Shown: one piece after another, positions 1 through 7,784 of the stretch | How positions within the stretch are numbered: the stretch's first letter is position 1 | Layout of the letters: each line of letters starts with the position of its first letter | DNA from: Rhodospirillales bacterium | GTDB taxonomy: Bacteria > Pseudomonadota > Gammaproteobacteria > Nevskiales > Nevskiaceae | Reading direction: 5' to 3' | Assembly (NCBI GenBank): GCA_903970615.1 | Contig: CAJCJH010000014.1 | Coordinates: 1-64,000, forward strand | DNA length: 64,000 nt | Program-made: the position numbers and the translations under genes | Notes under the pieces: generated by a model | What the model saw: only the letters and a program-made list of their open reading frames with translations | Database searches by the model: none | Told to the model about the DNA's origin: nothing

Positions 1-34
1 TTCGGCAATGCATTCACTCCTTTGCGACGTAGCG

Positions 35-646
35 CTAAGGAATGCTGGTTTCGTCCGACTCCAGTTTGCTGCGGATCAGCTCGACGTGACGCCGGCAGCG
101 CTCGCGTCCGGTCATTGAATATCCGATGCGTGGATCGCTGATCGCGGCGATCAGCACGCTGGAACCGTCGAAACGCGCGACGACCATTTCGCCCAGCGTC
201 AGCAGCGAACCGGCGACGCGCGCTTCGATCAATTCATCTTGCGCACAGTGCGCAATCGTCCAGCCGGCCTGCTGCGCGGCGTGCATCAGCAAGGCGTAAT
301 TCTGCGGCGCGCTGCGCGTGGTCAAGAGCATTTGATAGCGCAATTCGCGGCTTTGCGCGCGATACAGCAAGGCGCAAAGGCCGAGCGTTACGCCTAAGCC
401 AAACATGCCGACGCCGATGATCGGTTTCGGGTTGGGCAGCGTCGTGAACAAGGCCGCAACGAATGTCAGCAGGCCGCACATGCCGGCTAGATAGGCCGTA
501 AAAAGTGTCGGTGCGAAATAGATCACACGATCGAGCCCGTGCAGTTGCATGCGCTGCGTGTTCATGATTCGCTTTTGCCCATGCGGATTCATGATTCTCT
601 CTTGTGGATTGGTTTTCGCGGCGACTGTAACCGGATTATTCGTCAT
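35..646 (-). CDS. Putative two-TM membrane protein of unknown function
   Basis: The product is about 203 residues. A hydrophilic N-terminus of about 40 residues is followed by two hydrophobic segments at about 45-70 and 75-96, then a soluble C-terminal domain of about 100 residues. I do not recognise the family; the hairpin-plus-cytoplasmic-domain layout only suggests an inner-membrane protein. The frame is open further upstream to 793, but the ATG at 646 has a GGGAG eight bases before it, so I start there. Two further in-frame ATGs at 592 and 565 lie close to the first membrane segment and are alternatives with weaker ribosome sites. It is transcribed away from the divergent pit gene across a 236-base gap. 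No function is assigned. Confidence 0.6.
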   Translation of the reverse strand: MTNNPVTVAAKTNPQERIMNPHGQKRIMNTQRMQLHGLDRVIYFAPTLFTAYLAGMCGLLTFVAALFTTLPNPKPIIGVGMFGLGVTLGLCALLYRAQSRELRYQMLLTTRSAPQNYALLMHAAQQAGWTIAHCAQDELIEARVAGSLLTLGEMVVARFDGSSVLIAAISDPRIGYSMTGRERCRRHVELIRSKLESDETSIP

Positions 647-882
647 GATTCCGGCTCCCGAAAGACGGCTGCGGCAACGCCCGCAGTACAGCATGCGCGA
701 TCGCAGATGACGTTTCCGCGACAAGCCGTCAATCGTTACGAAACGAGTGAGCGCGCTGCCCGGCCGTTCGCGCCGCAGCGTTTGGTAACCCATACGTCAC
801 AATCGGCCGCTAGCCTTGTAGCGAGTAATCCGGGTGGCGATCAGAGCTGCGGATCACACCAATCATTCAAGGGGCTAGGCGC

Positions 883-2367
883 GTGATGGCACAACTCGGT
901 ATTGAAACTCCCACACTGATTCTGCTGATTCTGGCGCTGCTGATGGCGCTCAGCTTCGAGTTCGTCAACGGCTTCCACGACACCGCCAATGCGGTGGCAA
1001 CGGTGATCTACACCAAGTCGCTGAAGCCGACACCTGCGGTGGTCTGGTCCGGCACCTGGAATCTGATCGGCGTGCTCACTTCAACCGGCGCGGTGGCGTT
1101 CGGCATTGTCGCCTTGCTGCCGGTGGAACTGGTGCTGAATGTCGGTTCGGGCGCAGGCTTTGCGATGGTTTTTTCGTTGCTGTTATCGGCCATCATCTGG
1201 AATCTGGGCACCTGGTATCTCGGCTTGCCGGCGTCGAGTTCGCATACCTTGATCGGCTCGGTCGTCGGCGTCGGTTTGATGAATTCGCTCATCAGCCCCG
1301 ATTCTGCGTTCGGTGATGGCGTCAACTGGACCAAGCTTGCGGATACCGGCAAAGCGCTGCTGATTTCACCGCTGGTGGGTTTTTTTCTCGCGGGTGGGTT
1401 ATTGCTGCTGGCCAAATTGGTGCTGCGAAATCCAGCCTTGTATGCCGCGCCGGATGGCGACAAGCCGCCGCCGATCTGGATTCGCGCGCTGCTGATTTTC
1501 ACCTGCACCGGTGTCAGTTTCGCGCATGGTTCCAACGACGGCCAGAAAGGCATGGGCTTGATCATGTTGATTCTGGTCGGCGTGGTGCCTGCCGCTTACG
1601 CCTTGAATCTGAATGCCAGCAGCGAGTCCCTGCAAAAAATTTCCGCCGCCGCGCAAAGCTTCGAGCAGGTGCTGACAGCGCAGGGCGTGGTGGCGTCGGC
1701 GAATGAAGCGCAGTCCGCGAAGGATTTGACCAATCTACTGAGCACCGGCAAGGCAAGTCCGCAAACGATGGCATCGCTGGCCGATGAAAATCATCACATC
1801 CTGACGCACTTCGATGGCCTCGATGCGCTCTCGAAACTGGCGCCGGACGATCGCCGTGACCTGCGCAAGGAAACCTATCTGGTCGCGGAATCGATCGGCA
1901 AATTGATCAAGACCAAGCAACTGCCGGCGGCCTACGACGCGGCTGCGCTGGGTAAGTATCAGAAGGATCTGAAAAGCCTGACCACCTTCATTCCGGTCTG
2001 GGTGAAAGTGGCGGTTGCGCTGGCGCTCGGCCTCGGTACGATGATTGGCTGGAAGCGCATCGTCGTCACCGTCGGCGAGAAGATCGGCAAGGCGCATCTC
2101 ACCTATGCGCAGGGTGCTTCCGCCGAAATCGTCGCGTTCGCAACCATCGAAGCGGCGGATATTTTAGGTCTGCCGGTGAGCACCACGCATGTGCTGTCGT
2201 CCGGCATTGCCGGCACGATGGCCGCGAACGGTTCCGGTCTGCAGAAGGAAACCCTGCGCAATATCCTGCTGGCCTGGGTATTGACGCTGCCGGCCTGCGT
2301 GCTGCTCGGCGCTGCACTGTTCGGCGCTGGCCTGTTGTTCGTATTCCGCGTGCTCGGCGTGCATTGA
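883..2367 (+). CDS. pit: Low-affinity inorganic phosphate transporter, Pit family
   Basis: This 494-residue inner-membrane protein is a PiT/PHO4 transporter, a proton- or metal-phosphate-coupled phosphate importer. The N-terminal repeat carries the family signature around FVNGFHDTANAVA (about residues 28-40), and the C-terminal repeat shows the matching SFAHGSNDGQKGMG near residues 213-226. About ten hydrophobic segments surround a hydrophilic central loop (about 245-365), as in E. coli PitA, and the length is normal. The frame opens at a GTG (883) followed at once by ATG (886). AAGGGG at 869-874 is best spaced for the GTG, so either start is possible. No pitA-associated DUF47/PhoU-like gene is adjacent. 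It complements the high-affinity Pst system at 37-41 kb. Confidence 0.93.
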   Translation: MMAQLGIETPTLILLILALLMALSFEFVNGFHDTANAVATVIYTKSLKPTPAVVWSGTWNLIGVLTSTGAVAFGIVALLPVELVLNVGSGAGFAMVFSLLLSAIIWNLGTWYLGLPASSSHTLIGSVVGVGLMNSLISPDSAFGDGVNWTKLADTGKALLISPLVGFFLAGGLLLLAKLVLRNPALYAAPDGDKPPPIWIRALLIFTCTGVSFAHGSNDGQKGMGLIMLILVGVVPAAYALNLNASSESLQKISAAAQSFEQVLTAQGVVASANEAQSAKDLTNLLSTGKASPQTMASLADENHHILTHFDGLDALSKLAPDDRRDLRKETYLVAESIGKLIKTKQLPAAYDAAALGKYQKDLKSLTTFIPVWVKVAVALALGLGTMIGWKRIVVTVGEKIGKAHLTYAQGASAEIVAFATIEAADILGLPVSTTHVLSSGIAGTMAANGSGLQKETLRNILLAWVLTLPACVLLGAALFGAGLLFVFRVLGVH

Positions 2368-2545
2368 AGACGCTGCGGGATTCATCACGAGCGTTTGCCT
2401 GGTTGAGATGGGCTTGCTGACTCGCTCACGCTGGCAGGCGTGCTCAACTCATCTTGGGCCGTTCGGCGTGACGAGTTGCCGGTTCGGATGAAAGGCTGGC
2501 CGCCGGTTCAGGCGGCGTGTTTCAATCAATCATTGAATCGATCAC

Positions 2546-2815
2546 TCAGGCAATCAGACGCTGCTTGCGCGCCTGATCGACTGCCGCGTAAACCAGATTG
2601 GCGACGTTCTCGTCCAGCGGTTTCAGATATCTCGGATTGATCCGGTTCAAGGCGATGCGTTCGTATCGCTGCGTCTGTGCCGTGGCGCGCGGCGCCGACC
2701 ATTGTTCGAGACTGCGAACGATCAGCTTCAGGCGATCATCACCGGGAAAAGCCTGCTCCAGCTCGTGGCAACCTCTCAGCGCGCGCGCGAAAATATCTTT
2801 GGTTTTGGCATCCAT
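2546..2815 (-). CDS. Small conserved-looking protein of unknown function
   Basis: This 89-residue soluble, probably helical protein has no signal peptide and no membrane segment. An AGGAAG ribosome site sits six bases before the ATG, which supports it as a real gene rather than a shadow frame. The layout (helix, short proline/glycine turn, a conserved-looking hydrophobic helix, then a basic C-terminus) reminds me of the small Tsi6-like/YtxH-sized helical families. That is only an impression; I could not confirm homology. It stands alone, in the same direction as the glycosyltransferase gene upstream of it at 3030-4097. Function unknown. Confidence 0.5.
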   Translation of the reverse strand: MDAKTKDIFARALRGCHELEQAFPGDDRLKLIVRSLEQWSAPRATAQTQRYERIALNRINPRYLKPLDENVANLVYAAVDQARKQRLIA

Positions 2816-3029
2816 GAACGCTTCCTGTGGTCTTTCGGAAGCACTGGGTTAGCACGGTTTGATGACGATCAACCACCTCGGCCGAATATCTACGCGAGGT
2901 AGTTTTCGCAAGCCCTTCATTTGCCGATGATGTACCGGATTCAGCAAAGATCAGTGCAAGGCAGGAATTCCGACGAATGGCCACTGTTCGCGCAGCGAGT
3001 GCGCCGACCCGGCTTGAGCAGGCGGCGGC

Positions 3030-4097
3030 TTAAGCGATTCGCGGCAAATCCTGCAGCGGCGTCTGCTCGATACCGACGAGACGCTGGTAAACCTCCAGGT
3101 ATCGATACGCCATGACTCTCGCTGAAAAACGGTTCTCGAAGCTGTGGCGCACCTGCGCGCGATCGAGTTCATTGAGCCTGCCGATCGCAGCGACAGCGGC
3201 GTCTTCGGAGTCGACGATGAAGCCGCTGACGCCGTCGTCGATCACTTCCGGCACCGAGCCGCAGTTCCACGCGATCACCGGTGTGCCGCAGGCCATCGCT
3301 TCGATCATCACCAGTCCAAACGGCTCGGGCCAGTCGATCGGAAAAAGTAAAGCGCGCGCGTTGGCGAGGAAAGCGGATTTTTGCGCGTCGCCGATTTCGC
3401 CGATGAATTCGATCAGCGGATGATCCAGCATCGGTTCGATCACGCTGTTGAAATAGGCCTTGTCGGCGCTATCGACTTTCGCCGCGATCTTCAACTTGAG
3501 GCCGGCGCGTTTGGCGATGGCGATCGCACGGTCGGGCCGTTTTTCAGGAGAAATACGGCCAAGAAAAGCCAGATATTCGCCGGTGCTCTTGGCCTTGAAC
3601 GAATACAACTCGGGCGACACGCCGTGATGCACCGTGGCCGCCCATTGGGCGAAACGTAGCGGTTCGCGCTGGTGATCCGAAATCGAAACCAGCGGAAAAT
3701 GTGGCCAGCGTTTGTAGGTTTCCGGCAGATCCTTCAGATCGAGCCGGCCATGAATCGTGGTAACGGTGTGCGGTGCGAGATCCTCGAAAAACGCGAAATG
3801 CAGCAGGTCCGTGTGGAAATGAAGAATGTCGAATTCGGCGGCATGCTCGCGCACCCGCTGCAGCAGATTCATGTGCGCGGCGAGGTCGGATTTCAGCGCC
3901 GCCGGATCGAGCCGGATCGCCTGATCGCGCGCCGATACCAGCCTGGCCTTGGTCTGCGCATCGCCGCTGGCGAACAGCGTGACCTCGTGGCCGAGGTCGA
4001 TCAAGGCATCGGACAGATGCGCAACGATCCTTTCAGTGCCGCCATACAGCTGCGGCGGAACCGCCTCGTAAAGCGGAGAAATCTGCGCAATTTTCAT
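3030..4097 (-). CDS. Glycosyltransferase family 4 (GT-B fold)
   Basis: The product is about 355 residues and transfers a sugar from a nucleotide-sugar donor; the acceptor is unknown. The N-terminal Rossmann domain begins with MKIAQISPLYEAVPP and the loop LYGGTER (18-23), typical of GT4 enzymes. The C-terminal donor domain has GRISPEKRPDRAI (180-192) and the retaining-GT EX7E motif, with Glu258 and Glu266, inside WPEPFGLVMIEAMACGTPV. There is no signal peptide or membrane span, so it is cytoplasmic or peripheral. The ATG at 4097 matches the family N-terminus; a GTG two codons upstream (4103) is the alternative. It lies in a block with two glycosidases and two sugar or alcohol dehydrogenases, so a role in making or recycling a glucan or compatible solute is an inference from context. 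Confidence 0.88.
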   Translation of the reverse strand: MKIAQISPLYEAVPPQLYGGTERIVAHLSDALIDLGHEVTLFASGDAQTKARLVSARDQAIRLDPAALKSDLAAHMNLLQRVREHAAEFDILHFHTDLLHFAFFEDLAPHTVTTIHGRLDLKDLPETYKRWPHFPLVSISDHQREPLRFAQWAATVHHGVSPELYSFKAKSTGEYLAFLGRISPEKRPDRAIAIAKRAGLKLKIAAKVDSADKAYFNSVIEPMLDHPLIEFIGEIGDAQKSAFLANARALLFPIDWPEPFGLVMIEAMACGTPVIAWNCGSVPEVIDDGVSGFIVDSEDAAVAAIGRLNELDRAQVRHSFENRFSARVMAYRYLEVYQRLVGIEQTPLQDLPRIA

Positions 4098-4255
4098 CTG
4101 CACTCGCTGTCGCCGGCCTCGCCTCTTCCGTGGTGATCGAACCCGCGCCGCAACGCAGGCTCGTCAACAGGACCGCGAATTTCAGGGCGTGTTCCCGCGC
4201 GCGATTTCCTAGCCTAGGCGCGGCTTCGAGGACGAGCGATTCCGGCGCAAAAGAT

Positions 4256-5290
4256 CTATACAAGCCCTTTGGCGAGAATCGCTTCGATGCGTCCGGAGAA
4301 ATAAAACGGCTTCAGGTTGCGCCGGATGATCGGCTCCAGCAGCTTCTTCTTTTTCAAACCGTGCAGCGCAGTCGGCGCGAAGCGCATGGCATCGGCCACC
4401 AGCAGATCACGATCGATGCCGACCTCACCGAGCAGCTTGTTCAGCTTGGTCTTGCCATATTTATCGAAGAAGCAATCGATGCCAAGATCGATCAGCGCAC
4501 TGTAAAACTCCGTCTTGCGCAGGCTACGCCAGTATTCGTAGGCGATGACGAAGAAATCTTCGAGATCGGCGCTACTCAGATAATCGCGGAAGCTCGCAAC
4601 CGGCAGTGTTTTCAGATGATCCCAGGCGTCGAGTGCGAGTTCGCGCAAGCGTGCTTCATTGAACGTGCCGAGCAGGAAATTGCGGCTATCCTTCAGGGTC
4701 GCGCCGATATTTTTCTGGATATAGCCTTTAAGATTTTCCTCGATCGATTTTTCGATGCCCGGCGACGCATGCTGCAGCATCGTCTTGCCGAGTTTCATCA
4801 TCGACGCCGCGCCGGGAATGCTCTTCGCCAGCCGGCTGTGCATCAAATAGCCACGTATGCCGTTGTACAAAAGATTCGATGCCAGCTCCGCGTAAAGCGG
4901 GTTGGAAACCGCCTCGTCGAGCAGCTGCGTGCGCAGCGCTTCCATCTCCAAAAGCTTGTCCAGAATTTCCTGGAACTGCTTGTTGGACATCAAATCCTGC
5001 AACTCAGTATGGTCATGAATGTCGGCCGCAGAGAGCACGCGCGCCATCTCGGCCACCAGTTCCGGAATGCCGCCGCTCAACTCCAGTTCCACCGCATAAA
5101 CCTGCACGGTCTGCTTCACCGCATCGCGCGTGACGACATCATTCAATGTGAGTTTGCCGGCATCGGCCAGCAGGTTGTCGATCTCGGTTTCCAGCAGCGG
5201 CTGCAGGCTGGCGTCGTCCAGCTGCTCGATGATGAATGCGACATGCGCATCCAGCAGCGCTTCTGCGAGCTTGATTTTTTTAGCAGTCAT
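4256..5290 (-). CDS. Conserved-looking helical protein of unknown function
   Basis: This 344-residue protein has no signal peptide, no obvious membrane span and no catalytic motif I recognise. It is rich in Leu, Glu, Asp, Lys and Ala and looks almost entirely alpha-helical, with lysine-rich stretches near residues 3-7 and about 315-320. GGGGAG seven bases before the ATG marks a good start. It is transcribed in the same direction as the GT4 gene 158 bases downstream and may be its partner. A perfect 14-base palindrome lies just upstream (5313-5326). I see no frameshift or unusual codon use. I cannot assign a function; a structural or regulatory role in the carbohydrate block is only a guess. 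Confidence 0.7.
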   Translation of the reverse strand: MTAKKIKLAEALLDAHVAFIIEQLDDASLQPLLETEIDNLLADAGKLTLNDVVTRDAVKQTVQVYAVELELSGGIPELVAEMARVLSAADIHDHTELQDLMSNKQFQEILDKLLEMEALRTQLLDEAVSNPLYAELASNLLYNGIRGYLMHSRLAKSIPGAASMMKLGKTMLQHASPGIEKSIEENLKGYIQKNIGATLKDSRNFLLGTFNEARLRELALDAWDHLKTLPVASFRDYLSSADLEDFFVIAYEYWRSLRKTEFYSALIDLGIDCFFDKYGKTKLNKLLGEVGIDRDLLVADAMRFAPTALHGLKKKKLLEPIIRRNLKPFYFSGRIEAILAKGLV

Positions 5291-5312
5291 AAGGTTCTCC
5301 CCTCAAGTCATT

Positions 5313-5326
5313 TTTTGTCGACAAAA
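5313..5326. promoter_or_regulatory. Perfect 14-bp palindrome, candidate operator
   Basis: TTTTGTCGACAAAA is a perfect dyad 23 bases upstream of the ATG of the 344-residue unknown gene, in the 142-base gap between it and the GMC oxidoreductase gene. Its position and its AT-rich arms suit a repressor site overlapping the transcription start. No regulator gene is adjacent, so the cognate protein is unknown. Confidence 0.35.
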
Positions 5327-5432
5327 TGGCAGCGCGCGGTCAGTCTGGATCCGCGCATCTTCTGCAGCAGCAAGCAGTATCGCCGCATCCGGCGATCAGC
5401 GCGATCGTGAGCCGACGATAACGCGACGCACT

Positions 5433-6863
5433 TCAACGGTTGGCGAGCAAGCCCTGGGTAACGCGCAGAGCCCAGGCATAAATGCTCAATGCCGGATTCA
5501 TGCGGCCAAGTCGCGGCAGCACGCTGCCATCGACCACATAAATATTTTGCATGCCATGCACTTTACCCTGTGCATCGACCACCGACGTTGCCGGGTCATT
5601 GCCGGTCATCAGCGTGCCGCCGCAATGCGCCATGCCGCTCAGGCCGATGGTCTGCTTGAACGGAACCAAGCCGGCGCTCAGCATTGCGGACATGAACGAG
5701 AACACCATCGCGCGATGCTCGCGCGCGAGTTCGGGCCGGCGCTCGGCGTGATAATCCAGCGTCGGCAAAGAGCCGTCACCGCTTTCGCCGATCACGCGAT
5801 TGTCTGCGTGCGAGCCGTCTTCGGTCTGCAAGAAAAATCCATACGCGCGCAGCGCAAAGAATTCGACCAGCCATTTCGGCAGCCAGCCGGGCAGCAGGAA
5901 ACGGATGGTTTCCCGATCGGCCCAGCCACCGAGCGGCTGCGAGCTGCTGTGCGGAAAATCGCTGTGCAGGAACAGCCTGGTCTTGCACAGCACATCGCGC
6001 TTGATACGCCAGCCGAAACCGATCACCGCGGTGAGGATGTGCCGCTTGAAGTTGCGTCCGGCAATCTGCGCTGCGGGCAGATGCTCGCTGAGTCCGGTCG
6101 ACAGGAAATAGCGTTGCAGCAGCCGCGGCGAATGCATCGCGCCCGCGGCGACCAGAATGTGCCGGGCGAAATATTCGCGGCCATCGGTGCAACGCACGCC
6201 GACAACTTCGGTTGGATTTTCCCCGGACGGCAGCAGGTCCCGCACCGTCGCATTCATCACCAGCGTTAAATTTTCGCTGGCCTTGAGCGGATCGAGCAGG
6301 CGGAATTTGGCATCGGATTTCAGGCCTTTCGGCAGCGCGTAGCCATCGAAGTGCGTAGCTTCATTCAGATGTTCGACGATCTCCGGCGACAAGCCCAGTT
6401 GCAGCGGCTGCGTCTGCCAGCCGTGCTTGCCCAGATCGACGGCGAGTCGCTGCAAATCTGCTTCGATCGCAAACGTATGCACACCGATCAGCTGTTCGGC
6501 CTCGCGGTAATACGGCTCGAATTCGGCGTAGTCGAACGGCCAGGCGCACAGGCCGAGTGCGGGATCGGCGCGGAATTCGGCGGGATCATTGCGCAACAGC
6601 GCGGCACCATACCAGCGCGTCTTGCCGCCGAGATTGAAATGCTCCTCCGGCATGAACGACGCACCACGCGCGTTGTTCCACACTTCCTTGCTGTTGAAGT
6701 GCCCGCCGGCGACCAGCGTGGCATCGAGCGTGCTGCCATCGTCCGGCAGCTCGCTGCCTTTTTCCAGCAGCAGCACGCGCTTGCCCTGCACAACCAGCTG
6801 GTGAGCGGCCATCGCGCCGCCGGCACCGCTGCCGATAATCAAATAATCATGAATTTCTGGCAT
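5433..6863 (-). CDS. GMC-family FAD-dependent oxidoreductase
   Basis: The product is about 476 residues and oxidises an alcohol, sugar or polyol using FAD. The N-terminal dinucleotide-binding motif GSGAGG is at residues 11-16, after IHDYLII, and the partner acid sits in LLLEKG. The C-terminal GMC domain shows the HCGG segment and the NIYVVDGSVLPRLGRMNPA motif typical of GMC enzymes. I see no signal peptide and no heme-binding CxxCH, so it is not an obvious periplasmic gluconate-dehydrogenase flavosubunit. The frame continues upstream to a TTG at 6941, but the ATG at 6863 gives the standard GMC N-terminus. It is divergent from the SDR gene 153 bases away, and the two may act on related sugar substrates. 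Confidence 0.88.
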   Translation of the reverse strand: MPEIHDYLIIGSGAGGAMAAHQLVVQGKRVLLLEKGSELPDDGSTLDATLVAGGHFNSKEVWNNARGASFMPEEHFNLGGKTRWYGAALLRNDPAEFRADPALGLCAWPFDYAEFEPYYREAEQLIGVHTFAIEADLQRLAVDLGKHGWQTQPLQLGLSPEIVEHLNEATHFDGYALPKGLKSDAKFRLLDPLKASENLTLVMNATVRDLLPSGENPTEVVGVRCTDGREYFARHILVAAGAMHSPRLLQRYFLSTGLSEHLPAAQIAGRNFKRHILTAVIGFGWRIKRDVLCKTRLFLHSDFPHSSSQPLGGWADRETIRFLLPGWLPKWLVEFFALRAYGFFLQTEDGSHADNRVIGESGDGSLPTLDYHAERRPELAREHRAMVFSFMSAMLSAGLVPFKQTIGLSGMAHCGGTLMTGNDPATSVVDAQGKVHGMQNIYVVDGSVLPRLGRMNPALSIYAWALRVTQGLLANR

Positions 6864-6928
6864 GGTGCGTGGAGGCAGTGAAAGGTGGCGGCGAATGGGC
6901 GTGCATGGAAATCTCAGGGCTATTGACC

Positions 6929-6940
6929 TGTCGCGCGACA
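6929..6940. promoter_or_regulatory. 12-bp palindrome in a divergent promoter region
   Basis: TGTCGCGCGACA is a perfect dyad in the 153-base space between the divergent GMC oxidoreductase and SDR genes. A single regulator bound here could control both directions. The same TGTCG/CGACA letters occur with different spacing in the palindrome at 5313-5326. In GC-rich DNA, short GC dyads also arise by chance, so this is a weak call. Confidence 0.25.
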
Positions 6941-7016
6941 AATCATTCCGGCTGTTGTCCGACTGCCTGCAAATGCTGTACCGCTAAAACCACATCCACC
7001 CGACACAGGTTCAATC

Positions 7017-7784
7017 ATGAAACTCGAAGGCAAGGTAGCACTGGTCACCGGCAGCGCGCAGGGCATCGGCCGCGCCATCGCAATCCGGCTCGCAAACGAA
7101 GGCGCCGATATCATCATCGACGATCGCGCCGACGACAGCCGCGCCGAAGAAGTGCTGGCGCAGGTAAAAGCCACCGGCCGCCGCGGCTGCGTGATCGCGG
7201 GCGATCTCGGCAAGCTCGCCGACGACCAGCGCATGATTACCGAAGGCGTTGCGCAAATGGGCAAGATCGACATCCTCGTCAACAACGCCGGCGTGGAAAA
7301 AAACGCCGCGTTCTGGGACGTCACCGAGGCCGATTACGATTTCGTGCTGGACATCAATCTGAAAGGCACTTTTTTTGCTACGCAGGCGTTCGTCAAACAT
7401 CTGCGCGAAACCAACCGGCCGGGCAAGATCATCAACGTCAGCTCGGTCCACGAGGAATTGCCGTTCCCGCATTTCACCTCGTACTGCGCCAGCAAGGGCG
7501 GCCTGAAAATGATGACGCGCAATCTGTCGATCGAACTCGCACCGCTCGGCATCACCATCAACAACATAGCACCCGGCGCGATCGAAACGCCGATCAACAC
7601 CAAGCTGCTGAACAGCCCGGAGTTGCTCAACGCGCTGCTCGACAACATTCCGCTGAAGCGTCTCGGCAAACCCGAAGATGTGGCGGGGATTGCGGCATTT
7701 CTGGCGTCGAGTGATTCCGACTACATGACCGGCACGACGATGTTCGTCGATGGCGGTCTGCTGTGGAATTACTCGGAGCAGTGA
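7017..7784 (+). CDS. Short-chain dehydrogenase, glucose 1-dehydrogenase-like
   Basis: This 255-residue NAD(P)-dependent oxidoreductase is a classical SDR. The cofactor motif TGSAQGIG is at 11-18 and NNAG at 89-92. The catalytic tetrad includes Ser143, Tyr156 and Lys160 (YCASK). The C-terminal pattern GTTMFVDGGL is typical of the glucose 1-dehydrogenase/3-oxoacyl-reductase branch. Aldose oxidation is the likely annotation because of the sugar-enzyme context, but SDR substrate specificity cannot be read from sequence. It overlaps the following glucosidase gene by four bases (GTGA), so the two are translationally coupled. That supports a joint role in which sugar is released and then oxidised. 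It is divergent from the GMC gene. Confidence 0.85.
   Translation: MKLEGKVALVTGSAQGIGRAIAIRLANEGADIIIDDRADDSRAEEVLAQVKATGRRGCVIAGDLGKLADDQRMITEGVAQMGKIDILVNNAGVEKNAAFWDVTEADYDFVLDINLKGTFFATQAFVKHLRETNRPGKIINVSSVHEELPFPHFTSYCASKGGLKMMTRNLSIELAPLGITINNIAPGAIETPINTKLLNSPELLNALLDNIPLKRLGKPEDVAGIAAFLASSDSDYMTGTTMFVDGGLLWNYSEQ

Noticed and set aside
539-886. 115-codon plus-strand frame before pit
   Set aside because: Overlaps the start of the opposite membrane protein gene; repetitive, with no motif.
4130-5410. 426-codon plus-strand frame
   Set aside because: Antisense to the 344-residue gene, which has a good ribosome site; the plus frame is Gln/His/Arg-rich.
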